Of a DNA stretch of 64,000 nt, positions 43,337 through 54,297 are shown piece by piece. This DNA is from Lentinus brumalis (lineage: Eukaryota; Basidiomycota; Agaricomycetes; Polyporales; Polyporaceae). The translations under genes and the position numbers were made by a program. The notes beneath the pieces are model-generated. The model ran no database searches. It worked only from the letters and a program-made list of their open reading frames with translations, and was not told where the DNA came from. The first letter of the stretch is position 1, and each line of letters starts with the position of its first letter. The stretch is taken from NCBI GenBank assembly GCA_001792895.1, contig MARA01000025.1, forward strand, positions 548,865 through 612,864, written 5' to 3'.

Positions 43337-44590
43337 ATGACCCCCTCTTCCTACGCCGGAGCATTCGGTCACCCACCAAGCCCCGAGGATTCCGATGGCA
43401 CTGCGTTTTCTTCACCAAGCGAGAGCTCCGATGTACAGTCGCAGGCTATTCCCGCCCTTACCGATGGCCCCTCCGACACAACGTCGTGCGCCGGCCACGC
43501 GGAAACACCAGTACACCGTCCCCTGCTGCTGGTATACACGTATGCCCGATATTTTGGCTCGACGTCGCTCCGTCCCAAGGATCCCAGTTCATCGACTTTC
43601 GCCTCCGATGAACTGTACTACTATCTGCGGGTGTCCCGTGGCGAGGTCCATGTCAACGTCAGTCACATCTTCCACCAGGTTAATGGGCACTCGCTAATGT
43701 TAGCTCAGATTCCTTTGGGTCTAGGTCCCACACGTCCTGCGTCACGCATGGTGCATTGGAAGGCGATTCTCGCCTTCCTTCACAGTGAGGTCGTGCAAGA
43801 GCTGGATCTGCCGTTGCCGCTTTGGAGGGCACTGCGAGATTTGCTGCTGGCGCTGATGTGGTTCTGGCGACAGCGCTGGCTCGCAACCAATGGGGCTTGG
43901 TGCAAGTTTGAGGAGGTGGTGTCCTACTCGACATCATTTGAGCTCGGTGCACCGCGCAACATGCTCCCATGGGTTGTCAACGTGGCGATGTGGCTTCGAG
44001 ATATCGTCCCTCCCGTATGTTCTTATCAGGACGAGTAGTGGGAGAAGACGCTGACCGGGTCTCGCATCGCGCGGTACAGGAAGCTTGGTCTGAGCCTACG
44101 GTCACCTGGAAGGACATTACACAGGCGGTCGCCCAGATCAGCCGGGTACCCGCTCGACTATCCGTGGGCACGCAGTTTCCCGAGACGTCCCCACCGTGTT
44201 CATCGCGTGGCATTCATGGGTTGTACGACCAAGGAGGAGTGAGTGACACCCCGGGTGATGGTTTTGACTCGCCTTTGTGGCGCGATTGCGATCCCCGCCA
44301 ACCGTTCAATTTGGGGGTATATCATTCCCATCGTACACTTCTTCACGTCGGCCGGGAGGAATGGGCACGCCTGCGTTCGTAGATGAATCAATGTCAATGT
44401 CCTTAGCTGCGTCACTCGTGGCATCTCGACGGCATCCCCGCAACTAGGACGTGCCCCGGCGCAAGATCTCGTGCTGACAGGACGCACTCCCCTCTCGACC
44501 TCCTACGAGCCGGAGGAGGGGATCGAAACCATGTTGAACCTGCAGGAGTGGATGTCCGACCATGGTGGAGCTGAGAGATTTCCCCAGTGA
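43337..44590 (+). CDS. unrecognised cargo gene A
   Basis: The ATG at 43337 and three exons (43337-44014, 44080-44378, 44407-44590) join without a stop into 386 aa. The first 70 residues are Ser/Pro-rich and likely disordered. A folded-looking part follows with LLLVYTYARYFGSTSLRP, DELYYYLRVSRGEVHVNVSH and a helical section rich in Trp and Leu (PLWRALRDLLLALMWFWRQRW), and the protein ends EWMSDHGGAERFPQ. No domain is recognised and no signal peptide seen. It is head-to-tail with gene B, which also contains a LLYYLRLEDA-type segment, so the two may be related or may be parts of one gene. Confidence 0.55.
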
Positions 44591-44659
44591 ATCGCCGAGG
44601 AGGCAGCAGTGCCCACCGCCGTACCGCCGCTCTTCTTGTAATCACGTCTGAATCATTTC

Positions 44660-45707
44660 ATGGTCGGTCATGACTTTGCCGCCATCTTTACATTTTGGGA
44701 AAGCAAACCGACGCTGAGCATTCCTTGGATGCAATGGCCGGAGATCGTGCATTTCTCGGCTCGGGGACGCACTAGAGGCGCCCTCGGTGGGCAACACGAG
44801 TTGCTCGCGCCCACCATGGCCTCCGCGACTCGCGCATACTTCTTTGCACGCCACGCATCAGTTCCACCGACACCTCATACTCCTGTGCCCAGTGCAAGTT
44901 TGCTATACTACCTGAGGCTTGAAGATGCAGCCTCCAAGGTCAAAATGATCACCGTATGTGCCCATTTGTATGCGTCCATGAGCTTACTATGACACGCTCC
45001 AGATTCCCCTATGCATCAACGGCTTCAGAGGCCCGGAGGAGCGTGTGTACAACGTAATTCTGTCTGCGACCCTCTCGGCATGGTCGGAGGACAGCCCATT
45101 TGCAGAAGAGGTGGTGGACATCGGCTTGCTCCTTCGCGCGATGGTCCGCGACGATCCCGCCGTCAACTCCGAAGCCCGGGAGCTATTCAGAGCGACTGTC
45201 ATACAACTCACCCAGTATCGCCGCACATCCGAGCCCCGGGATCAGACCCCTGAATTGCGTGTCCTCATCAATTCGCTTCGGAGCGTGGTTGATTTCAATG
45301 TGCGTTCTTACCACTTGAATCCCGGTCTTACAAACTCAAATTGGCGGCAGGACCTTCGCAGAAGGGCCCCTTCGTTCAGTGACGATCACTCCAGCCATGC
45401 CATACAGGAAGTGCGCGATCTATGGAGAGTCGTGTCGCGATCCACACAGACGGGCGTGGAGGACTCTGAGGCAGGGCGATCTGACGACGCAGGGGTATCG
45501 TCGGTGCATAGGCAGGCGTATGGGCTGCAACGCATGCGCGAGCACATGTGGGGTGACCCACGTCTCTATGCGACGCACACGGTCGACCCACGCGAACTAG
45601 ACGACATTGTGCTCCTGACCTCGCCGACGTCCGTTCCCCGTGTCACTGTCGTAATGCCGTACGATCCTCTACTAGCAGAGGCGTCCCAGAGGGCGCACTT
45701 CATATAG
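44660..45707 (+). CDS. unrecognised cargo gene B
   Basis: Two exons (44660-44953, 45003-45707) give 332 aa from an ATG at 44660 to a TAG at 45705-45707. The N-terminal part includes FWESKPTLSIPWMQWPEIVHF and SASLLYYLRLEDAASKVKMI. The second exon is mainly helical (VYNVILSATLSAWSEDSPF, EEVVDIGLLLRAMVRDD), with a central acidic/Ser region and a C-terminus VTVVMPYDPLLAEASQRA. No signal peptide, membrane segment or known motif. The upstream gene ends only 70 bp before, so a joint transcript is possible. Function unknown. Confidence 0.55.
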
Positions 45708-45833
45708 GACTCCCACAAACTTCTGCTGTGCACGCCAAAAAAAATTGTAACCACCCTGTCACCTTGGCGCCTGCCGATGTTGAGTTCAACCAATTAAAAT
45801 AGATGGCATAACATGAGCGAAGTTCAAAACCAT

Positions 45834-46728
45834 TTACTCTTCTGGTTCATAGACGACAGTCAGAGCCTGCAGCCGATTCCGCTCGGTCTCTTTGCCATTA
45901 ATAAAACTTTTGGCAGCCTCGTACGTAGCTCGTCCACCGCAGAGCAACGCCTCGCGCTCCGATCGCGTCAAACCAGCCGCCTGCGGGGACGTGATGGCGG
46001 GCAGTATCCCTCGGCGACAGTACGCCTCGAGCGTGTCAAAGAGACGTTTGTCCTCCCCATCTGGATCGGTGCCGTCCCACTGCCTGAGGTTATCCTGCAT
46101 CCACTGGTAAACCCGGTAGCATAGCTCGACATGTGACCGCGTGGTCGAAAATGTGTTGACCGCCATGCCAAAGGCGAGCACCACATCTTGCGTGGACACC
46201 GTCACCCAGCGGTCGCCTATTTCGTATTCCCGCGACTTGACGTCGTTGTTTTGGGTACCCAACCCTAGGTCGGTGAAGGTGCTGACTATCAGGCGTACAA
46301 GAATGTTGTTCTTGTACCCAGCCCCGGTCTGCGCCTTGGAACGAGCCCGTATCTCCGCTGCGCGAGTCATCCTCGAAGGATATCGCGCTTGTAAAAATGC
46401 GAGGACGTCCGGTTCGACTGACGTAGCGCGGGGTCGCCGTCGCTGCGCAGCGCGCGCCGGCACACCCGTGACTGTGCCTGCTGCCTCGTCGAAGATGATC
46501 GGCTCTTCGTCTGTACATGAGAGGCATGAGACGTTATAAAGCGACCTACATGCTGGAGGCTCGGGCACTCACCCAACGAAGTCACGGTGCTCACGACGGG
46601 TGATGGGCTCGTTGCCGGGGTGCTGCAGGGGGAGTCGGCCCGGGGGTGCTGCTCAAGGGCCCCGATTGCACCGGAGGCGACTGGCGCTGCTGCGAAGACT
46701 TTCAGACGACCGACCTTGGTGTGCAAAC
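45834..46728 (-). CDS. unrecognised cargo gene C (3' part certain)
   Basis: The 3' exon (up to about 46509, stop at 45834-45836) joins at DEEPIIFDEAAGT to an upstream exon ending VVSTVTSL. It encodes RATSVEPDVLAFLQARYPS, KNNILVRLIVSTFTDLGLG, DRWVTVSTQDVVLAFGMAV, a helical VELCYRVYQWMQDNLRQWD and a C-terminus RNRLQALTVVYEPEE. It looks like a soluble alpha-helical protein. The 5' end is unclear: exons may extend to 46890 or even to the ATG at 47805. It converges on gene B, with 126 bp between stops. No family recognised. Confidence 0.5.
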
Positions 46729-47457
46729 ATATGTCCTACTCACCGTCATCGTGATTGCACGCCGATGAGCCAGCATGAGATTGCCGGAAGGTTTACGGAA
46801 GTGTTCACCTTGTCCGATGGAAGGCAGCGTCAATGCTGGACGAGCATCAGTACACAAGTTGAGCACAGGTGACAACATCAACGCTCTCACAGTGCGACGA
46901 CCTCGGATTTCCTTCGATACCGGCGCGCAATCGATCTACGGCGGGTGACGGTGGGACACTAGCCATGCGAGATTGAGCTGGGACCAGAACGCCCGGTACG
47001 GAAGCTTCCGGGGTTCCTGTATCATCGGTGGAGGCAGGGCAATGGACGATGAGGGCCGTAGCGGGAATGATAGAAAGCCTCTCACCTTCTCGGCTGACCC
47101 GAGGCGCATCGGGGCCCATCGAAGACGTGCTCGTGTTCCCTACTGCCACAACCTGCCTCATTGTTAAGCTCACAGAGCGCGGCAAGTATTAGCAACAACC
47201 CGTACCGGATGAACTCCCACAAAGACCCGCGCCGACTCTACGGGGGAAGGGTGAACTACCGTCGTAGGTGGCGTGTATCTTGGAGAGTCTGAGAAGGCCG
47301 GAGAGATGAACGCGAGTGGTGAGCACATGTGCCATTACAGGGCTATATGCCAGCACACGAACCTGGATGGATGACTTCGGCAGCGCTACACACATCTGAG
47401 GTCACCGGAACTTGATCGTGCGCACCCTCATCGCTGCGCGCAGCAACCCGGCCATTA

Positions 47458-47805
47458 TCATCTTGGGGTGCTCGGCCTACGCTGCTTTCGGCACGAGCGG
47501 AGGGCAAGGAAGAATCTGCGCGCACCGTAGGTTATGATAGTCACATAGGAAGTATGAGTGCTAAGTATGTATGGAGGAGGAGCCGCACTGTAGGACGAAC
47601 CGTTTGAAGTTCCCACTACGCCCTCATGGGGCAACGACCGCGCGCACTCTCGCCAGGTTCCTGCGTTACTTGGACGGTTGCGACGACGTGTGCGGACGGG
47701 CGCAGGCGGAATGCCTTGCTCGGCTCGGCGCGCCCGACGGAGAGCCCGTTCTTCTCGTGTGGAGGGCCGGGAGTCTTCATGTGAGCCGCCCTCGTCGTGG
47801 GACAT
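47458..47805 (-). CDS. possible first exon of a cargo gene
   Basis: The ATG at 47805 opens a frame MSHDEGGSHEDSRPSTREER followed by an Arg-rich stretch (ALRRARRAEQ, VRTRRRNRPSN). It could be the 5' exon of gene C or a separate short gene; a gttcgt donor near 47603 is possible. Evidence is weak: composition and an ATG only. Confidence 0.3.
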   Translation of the reverse strand: MSHDEGGSHEDSRPSTREERALRRARRAEQGIPPAPVRTRRRNRPSNAGTWRECARSLPHEGVVGTSNGSSYSAAPPPYILSTHTSYVTIITYGARRFFLALRSCRKQRRPSTPR

Positions 47806-48572
47806 AGCGGATGTCGCCGCACGGGCCGTGTGCCTGGACGTGCTGGAACCAGAAAGCGGAGCAAAGGTGCCTTCGGTGCGTAAGGATGGCGGCGAGTGAT
47901 TTTTGTGAGGAAGTGCAGGAGGGGATAGGCTCAGCGGGACGCTCAGATGTCGTTCCAGCGTAGAGCGTAGGAAGGACTGCCACCGCAGGCGAGGGAGGGG
48001 AGAGGCGCGAAATTGGAGACCCATCCCGCTCCCCATCGCCCATCGGATAGACTAAGCCGGCCTCCGGAAAGAGGGCGCAAATGTGGCACGATAAACTTAC
48101 CCATATACACCACGCAACAGTGTGCCCATTTCACTGGGCGGAGACCACTTGGTTCAATTGGTTGCTCGCAAACGCACCGCCCCGACGCGGGCACTTTGTC
48201 CACCCTATCCGACGTCCGGGTAGGCGTTCCGCACCCGCTAGTCCCCAAACGGGATATTTGGTCCGCTGTGCGTAGTTCTGAGTTGCAGAAGCCCTGGTGA
48301 GTACCCGACATGACATCAGAGGCCAAAGTATGGCCCATTCGAGCATCCATTGGGCCAATTGGGCCAGGTTTGTCCGACCATTGTGGCCGGGATGTACACT
48401 GGATCGCGTCGGGGAGTTACTCTGAGATGAGATCGGCTGCGCCCTGCCGACCTCAGATCACGTGGCATCCCTCGGCAAAATGTTAGCCACCGACAGCCCA
48501 GCGGCGTTCCCGAATCTAGCCCTCCCGCCCGCTGGGATCACGCGTGATCCGTCCGAGCAGGGACATTTACCG
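47806..48572. other. giant element spacer, no gene seen
   Basis: Contains repeated ttgggcca/tggcccatt words near 48320-48370. No supported coding sequence. Confidence 0.4.
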
Positions 48573-49705
48573 TTAACGATCACACTTCAAGGAGATGGAA
48601 AGAGATAGAGTGTTGTTTCGGAGAGGGACATTACAATATGGAAACGCGAGCGCGCGTGCTGCATCTGAGTATGCCGGAGGAGGCGACACGGGGTGTTCTT
48701 CAAAGCCAAGCGTCGACACGGGGGCCCTCCCATGCATCGTTCTGCCAGGCCGACCCGTACAGTACCATTTCATCAATGAGACAGCCTGTGAAATGGAAAA
48801 GCCAACACCACTCACCGGGAGAGCGTGACGCCAGAAAAGAACCACTGCCCGCATCGCATCCTCCGGGATGTAATTCGGGGCTGTCGTATGAGTTCCCATG
48901 GCGTCGATGATAGAATCCCATCGATCCTGAAGCCACTCCGCGTCCTCCAGCGGATGAGCCTGACTGAAGAACTTCAACACACGCTTGAGTTCCGAGAACA
49001 CCTCGCGGGCCCGCAATGAGAGGAAGGACACGCTGAGACGCCACGGCGCAGGGGCAGTCGGCCATGACGCAGCGTCCCCCAAGCAGACGGGCCAGGGTAC
49101 CTGCACCGATATTTAATCCGAGGTCATACCTGCAAAGAGAGCGATCCAAGGAGACTTACGACCAGTTCGTCGGCCTGTTGCCATGCGGGCGCGCCTGAGC
49201 TCGCAATGCCATACCCAGTGAAGCGTATCGCGAAACGCGCGGCGGCGGACGCGTCCAGGCGAACGATCCCCATACCCTCCAAAGGCAGATCTTCGGTCAA
49301 CTCACGCCTGTGGGGCGACGAGGAGGAACTCCAGTCCCCAGGTTCGGGAGCTCCCCATCCATGGTCTGCCTGCCAATCGATGTCGGCCGGGCCCAACCCC
49401 GGCGAGTCGGCGGGGAGCCAATAATTTACGCCGCTCTCGTGCGCTGTTGACAACACTTCGTTGAGCTGTTCCGGCTCAGATTCATCTTCCGCGTCCACCG
49501 GTGCCGCGGCCAGCAAGAGTGCACGGCGACGAGACTGATGAGTACGCCATGCACCTAACTCCTCGATTTCGTCTTCAGTCCATGGAAAGTCTAGAGGGTG
49601 TATGTCCCATGGGACGTTGCCCTCCTGGTGGAGATAATGAGCGGCACTATCATCGGCAGGAAGATAGAGGGCGAGGCGGGAGGGAGGAAACTGGCTGAAC
49701 GACAT
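48573..49705 (-). CDS. unrecognised cargo gene D
   Basis: The ATG at 49705 starts MSFSQFPPSRLALYLPADDS. The first exon (to about 49156) includes DIHPLDFPWTEDEIEELGAW, an acidic/Ser linker (WSSSSSPHRREL) and ASAAARFAIRFTGYGIASS. A gtaagt donor and an acceptor near 49106 lead to a second exon with REVFSELKRVLKFFSQAHPL, DRWDSIIDAMGTHTTAPNY and a C-terminal tail ending at 48573. The product is about 365 aa, with no signal peptide. An alternative splice inside the last 240 bp is possible. No known domain; I cannot assign a role. Confidence 0.5.
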
Positions 49706-50454
49706 GATGGTGGTCGGACGGAGAGGATGGACCGGTGGACACGGCCCTGTACACCAAGGAGATTAACGCTCCCGCGCGTGCATCAACATACACCCACGCA
49801 AAACTGAACTCTTGCCGGTTCGTATGCTCTGTGCAGATCTGGCCAAAATGACATGCGGGAGATGCGTCAACTCTGCGGGCCCGGGGCACATGACTGTGTC
49901 GAGAAGTCCCCCACCTTCGACAGAGGCGATCACAAGAGGACGACATTGAGAACTAGCCACGGGTGAGCTGTCGGGGTGCGGGCGGCACATGCGTCGACAG
50001 CACATGTCTACGTACGAGCACATCAGCGTGAACTACCCACATGTGCGCCGCCGCCCAGCAGCATACGATAACAGGACTAGAGACTGGCGATTGATTGGTG
50101 AGGGCGTCGTTGCCGGAACAGACACATACGGTAATGGTGTGGAAGAGATGAATGCGAGGAAAATGACAGGATGAACGCGGCAATAAGAAGCGTAATGGTA
50201 CAATGGCCGGGCAGGGGCAGGTCCTATCGCGCAAAATCGGAGGGCCTGCCAATGTGCCCGCTGGCGGCGGCCGAGCCCAACCGGGGACATTGGCATGTGC
50301 AAGAGGATCGAGGAGGGTTACTTGAGCGACAAAAAAGCAACTGTGAGCGGGAGCGCACGCGCCTTCGAATATAGTGGGCGAATCGCGACTTACTTCAAAG
50401 CTCGTGTGACAGGCCGCCGTGAACAGATCACAATTTGCCTAGATCAACGAGGCT
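49706..50454. other. giant element spacer, no gene seen
   Basis: Upstream region of gene D and 3' flank of the zinc-cluster cargo gene. Nothing supported. Confidence 0.4.
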
Positions 50455-51462
50455 TCAGGATTTGCGGCGGTCACTATATGAGAAACCGAAAGCGTACCAT
50501 AGATGGAGCATGCTCGCGGGGTGGGCTAGCATTCCGGGGCGCTCGTTTGGCACAGCGGGCGGACGCGTGCATGTCGTTAAACCTCCACGAACACCGCGAG
50601 GACACTCCAGATTGGACTGCGTCCGGAGCGGTCCCGGCAGTTTCGAGGCTGCCCGGGCAAGCAGAGCTGGACAAGGTGGGAATGGTAGGTGCCACACGCG
50701 CGCTGCACCCGGGCTCCATTGGTGACCGTCGGCCCCAAGGACAGGAGATGGGGGCCTGGAGACAGGAGATAGGACGACGCTTGCAAGTGATCTCAGGAGG
50801 TGGAACATGGCCCTGATCTCACCATGGATGTCTTGAACTTCCCGTCTCCACTCCATCCTGAACTCATCGAGCGCACCTGGTACGGAATGCACGGCCTCGA
50901 ACTTCCTCTCCACATCCTCCATCGTCTCCGTGAGCACGCGCACGTGTAGAAGCATAGCATCCAACGAAGGCGTCGTTGAGGCTGAAGGCGCGGAAGCGTA
51001 TGTCCCGCCTGGACTGGCGGTCAACCCTGATATAAGAAGAAATCAACTCTCGCGCGAGCAAAGCGAATCACAGGGACAATAACTTACCGGCACGAAACGA
51101 GCAACTGAGCCGATGCGAATTGCAACGCCTACACCCAATGGTTCTGCGATTCCTGCCGCACTCAGAGCTAGTGCCAGCCTGTGCGCACTGAACACATGGC
51201 AAGACCTCGAGCGCGAACCCTGAGTGAGATGCCGCACGAGGACGCTTGTCATGGCGAGCGCGCTTGGAAGCTGGTACGTCAGGAGAGGGAGACGGATGGC
51301 GCAGATGCGTGTAGACCCTATCCCGGGGGTAGCGGGAGCGATGCCCGGGCCAGAGAGGCGGGAATCGGCATGCCGAGGCCCCTCGACCATGAGAGTCGAG
51401 CTTGATGACATTGATGCATTGAAAGCAGCCAGGCTGGGAGTGTATGGGACAGAGGGTAGCAT
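50455..51462 (-). CDS. Zn2Cys6-like zinc-cluster protein 3 (cargo)
   Basis: From the ATG at 51462 (MLPSVPYTPSLAAFNASMSS) an intron with a ctgac branch and gtaccag acceptor leads to SKRARHDKRPRAASHSGFAL. The cysteine cluster follows: CVQC, then EC, GC, RRC and SC with spacing CX2CX8CX8CX2CX6C, close to fungal binuclear zinc clusters. A second intron (51088 to about 51029) leads to a helical region (LLHVRVLTETMEDVERKFEA, EWRREVQDIHGEIRAMFHLL) with coiled-coil character and a Pro-rich tail. Layout (cluster, then coiled coil) resembles the two genes flanking the LTR element. Likely nuclear; it may regulate element genes, but that is inference. The 3' end is uncertain. Confidence 0.55.
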
Positions 51463-51771
51463 GGAGTGTGTTGGCAGGGGACGACAAGGGACGTTGCAGA
51501 TGAGACGAGAGGAGCCTCTACGACAAGGCGCGAGCTCTGATCACGTGACATGACGCCGAAGCACGTCTCGTACCGCAAACCAATGCAGAGACAGGACGAG
51601 AACTTACAATTACCATGCACACACACAAGAAGGAGCGGCGAGTAAGGTTGGTATGCAGCGAAGACGACATATAAGTACACGGGATGGGCAACGAGCCTTG
51701 CAGGAACCGCAGGAATGGCCCACGGGGCGCAAATTCACTGCGATGCACAGATACACTACGACCGTCCCACC

Positions 51772-53852
51772 CTACACTTGGTTGTAGTCCTCGGGGTCCA
51801 ACACGGCACCGTGAAGCCAAGCCTCGAACGAAAGGCCGGCCGGATCCTCGCGCAAAAGGTTGCGAACAGCCTCGTCGATGGTCACCGTGCAGTCGTAGAA
51901 ACATGCATGGACATTGATCTGTGGAACGATTGCCGTCAATGGGTAATGCGAGGCCGTGGCGAACACTCAAGAAGGCAACGCACCGGCTGGGCCACAGGCG
52001 GTTCAACTCCAGGCGGAAGGGGGCCACGGCGACCGATGTGACGGAAGAAGATCTGGGAGCGTAATAATGAGCGTGGCAAGACACAGATAAACGAAGTGAA
52101 GCACGAGCCTTAAGCTCCCAATCGCCCTCGGGTGGAACGAGATCCGAGCCCGACATCATCTGCAAGAACAGGCGCGCACGCAGGAGAGGGTCCTCCTGGT
52201 CGCGAAGGAAGACGTCCTCCCCGACCACCTCGCGAACATCGGGGTGATCAGGGTGCCCGTGTCCCTTCAGATAGGCCTTGAGGCGTTCTTGGAAAGCGTC
52301 TTGGAAGATGATGTCCCATGATACATTGGGCATCAGCTCTGAATGGGCGCTCTGTTGCTCCGCCGCGCGAACGTCCAACGACGACTTGAACTTGAGATGA
52401 CGCAACAAGAGACCAACATCGTCCAGCCGCACACTGCACATGACGGCGAGGAAATCACGTGTGTTGTTGGAGTTGTAGGAGAAAGTCTGCAGGGAGAGAC
52501 TATGATCGATCGCGACGATGACGGTGTGATACTACATACCTCTTCCAAGGTCCGACCGCCGGGCAAAACCAGATGCAAACCACGCGTGAACGCCGCGAGC
52601 CCACTGCCGTCCGAGGCGAAATCTGTGCCATCGAACACCGCCTGTGCCACCAGATGACGCTCCATCCACTCTAGCTCGGCGTGCAACGGTGGAGTGCTGA
52701 AGACTTTCACCTGCAGAACAGCGACAGGTGAGCGGATAGATATCGTACGACAAATCTGAACCTCACATCTAGACCGGCAGAGAATATGAGAACGACGAGT
52801 GGGTGAGAGGGATCGGCCGGGAGAGGAGTGCCCCACTCGTACTCAGCCCATGGAAGGAGTCGCTGGTATAGGTCGGGATCCATGAGGCGGATAAAGGTCT
52901 GGTCGAAGTTGAGGGCCCGGTCACGGCCCTCAATAGCGTAACGCAAAGCAATCGGCGAAATCGGGAGGGGGCCGACGCGCACAGAGACCATGTGCAACAA
53001 CGAGAAGAAACCGCACATCTCCAAATGTTTCTCACGTTCCGGCAAGCCCGAGGGTCCCGGGCGAACGCACCGATATCGACCCACCGCCTTCCAGTATCGC
53101 TCGTCCGCGACTAGTTTCTCTATGCACAGCCGCATCAGCGAGCGGAGAGGACTGCCCCCGATGGCTTCGCCCCTGGTGAGACAACGATCATGAGCGACGA
53201 TTATGACCACGACGGAAACAACAGGACTCACACACAGAGATCCAGTCTCGCACCATGGCGGATAAGACGAGGCAGTGTGGTCAGAGTGCACTCCGCCTCG
53301 GGGTGCGGGAACCGCGACGCAAAGGCTAGGGCGAAATCATCTTCGGCTTCCTCGCAATCCGCCTGGGGACGCCTTTCGATGAGCCACTCAACGAGGAATA
53401 TGAGAATGTCCGCCGCCATCTGGAGGTTGGGCGCCCTGATGTGGGGAATAGGGCGCGTGAAGTCCAGCTCGTGAGCCACGCCGGACGTGACACGCGTTGT
53501 CCACGCTTTCACGCCCGCCTCAGCCACCGGGCGGAAAGCCCGCGCACTCTACGATCATGATCAGGATATAGTCAAGGTATGAAGACCTCCTTGGACGCAC
53601 CCGAATGTTGGGGTTGTGCTGGAGGGGCATATCCGGGCTATGGGTCCGGCGACGATTGGTGGGACGTTCCGCCGGGCCAGTATCCTGCATGCAACCGGCG
53701 CAGCACGTCGTCTCGTCCGATGTGAAACCAGAAGTCACCGAGCGTACCTCGGTCGGTGCGGCCCCGAACCCGGGCGGTCCCCCTTGAGGACCGGGTGCAG
53801 AGGGCCTGAGCTCGGGCTGGCCCGCTGTGACGACATCACCCTGGGAGAACAC
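51772..53852 (-). CDS. cargo gene F, tentative HECT-like C-terminus
   Basis: Multi-exon minus-strand gene. A likely start at about 53852 (MFSQGDVVTAGQPELRPSAP) leads through disordered sequence to LQMAADILIFLVEWLIERRP, SPLRSLMRLCIEKLVADERYW, HLEMCGFFSLLHMVSVRVG, PLPISPIALRYAIEGRDRAL, LMDPDLYQRLLPWAEYEWG, GLAAFTRGLHLVLPGGRTL, FQDAFQERLKAYLKGHGHP and ARLFLQMMSGSDLVPPEGDW. The last exon (51966-51772) reads INVHACFYDCTVTIDEAV and LSFEAWLHGAVLDPEDYNQV. The end pattern (His-x-Cys, D..L..LL, F..WLH) and the GRDRAL and L..YL..G blocks resemble HECT-like ubiquitin ligases of basidiomycetes. If so, the Cys in VHACF would be the thioester residue. This assignment is tentative. Confidence 0.5.
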
Positions 53853-54297
53853 ATGTCAGCGATTCCAGGGTGACACTGACGAGAAGTCCCAAACCTCCTC
53901 GGGGTGCGACGGTGCTAAGGCATCGACCGGGGCGTTCTGCGCACGGAGGCGACTGCTCGTCCGCCGCTCGGGGGCTGCACTCTCCTGTGTGCAAGCCGTC
54001 AGTATTTCACGTTGCCACAATATCAGTGTTGCGCACCGGATTGATGGTGTTCATGGGAGCCGAGGAAGCGGAATCCAGCCCGACAGCCCCTGGCTGAACC
54101 TCACAACAACGGTCAACTAACCGACTTCAGCCACGACAGGGGAGGAAAACTCACAACTGAAGTGGCGCGATCGGGGGCGGCATCCCGTGCACGGCCGCGG
54201 CCACGGCCACGACGTTGAGCAGCGGGGGGCGTCCTCCAGTACTCATGCGCGCACTGCGACCGCGTCGATTGCCGCCGTAGCGAATCTGCACCAAACG

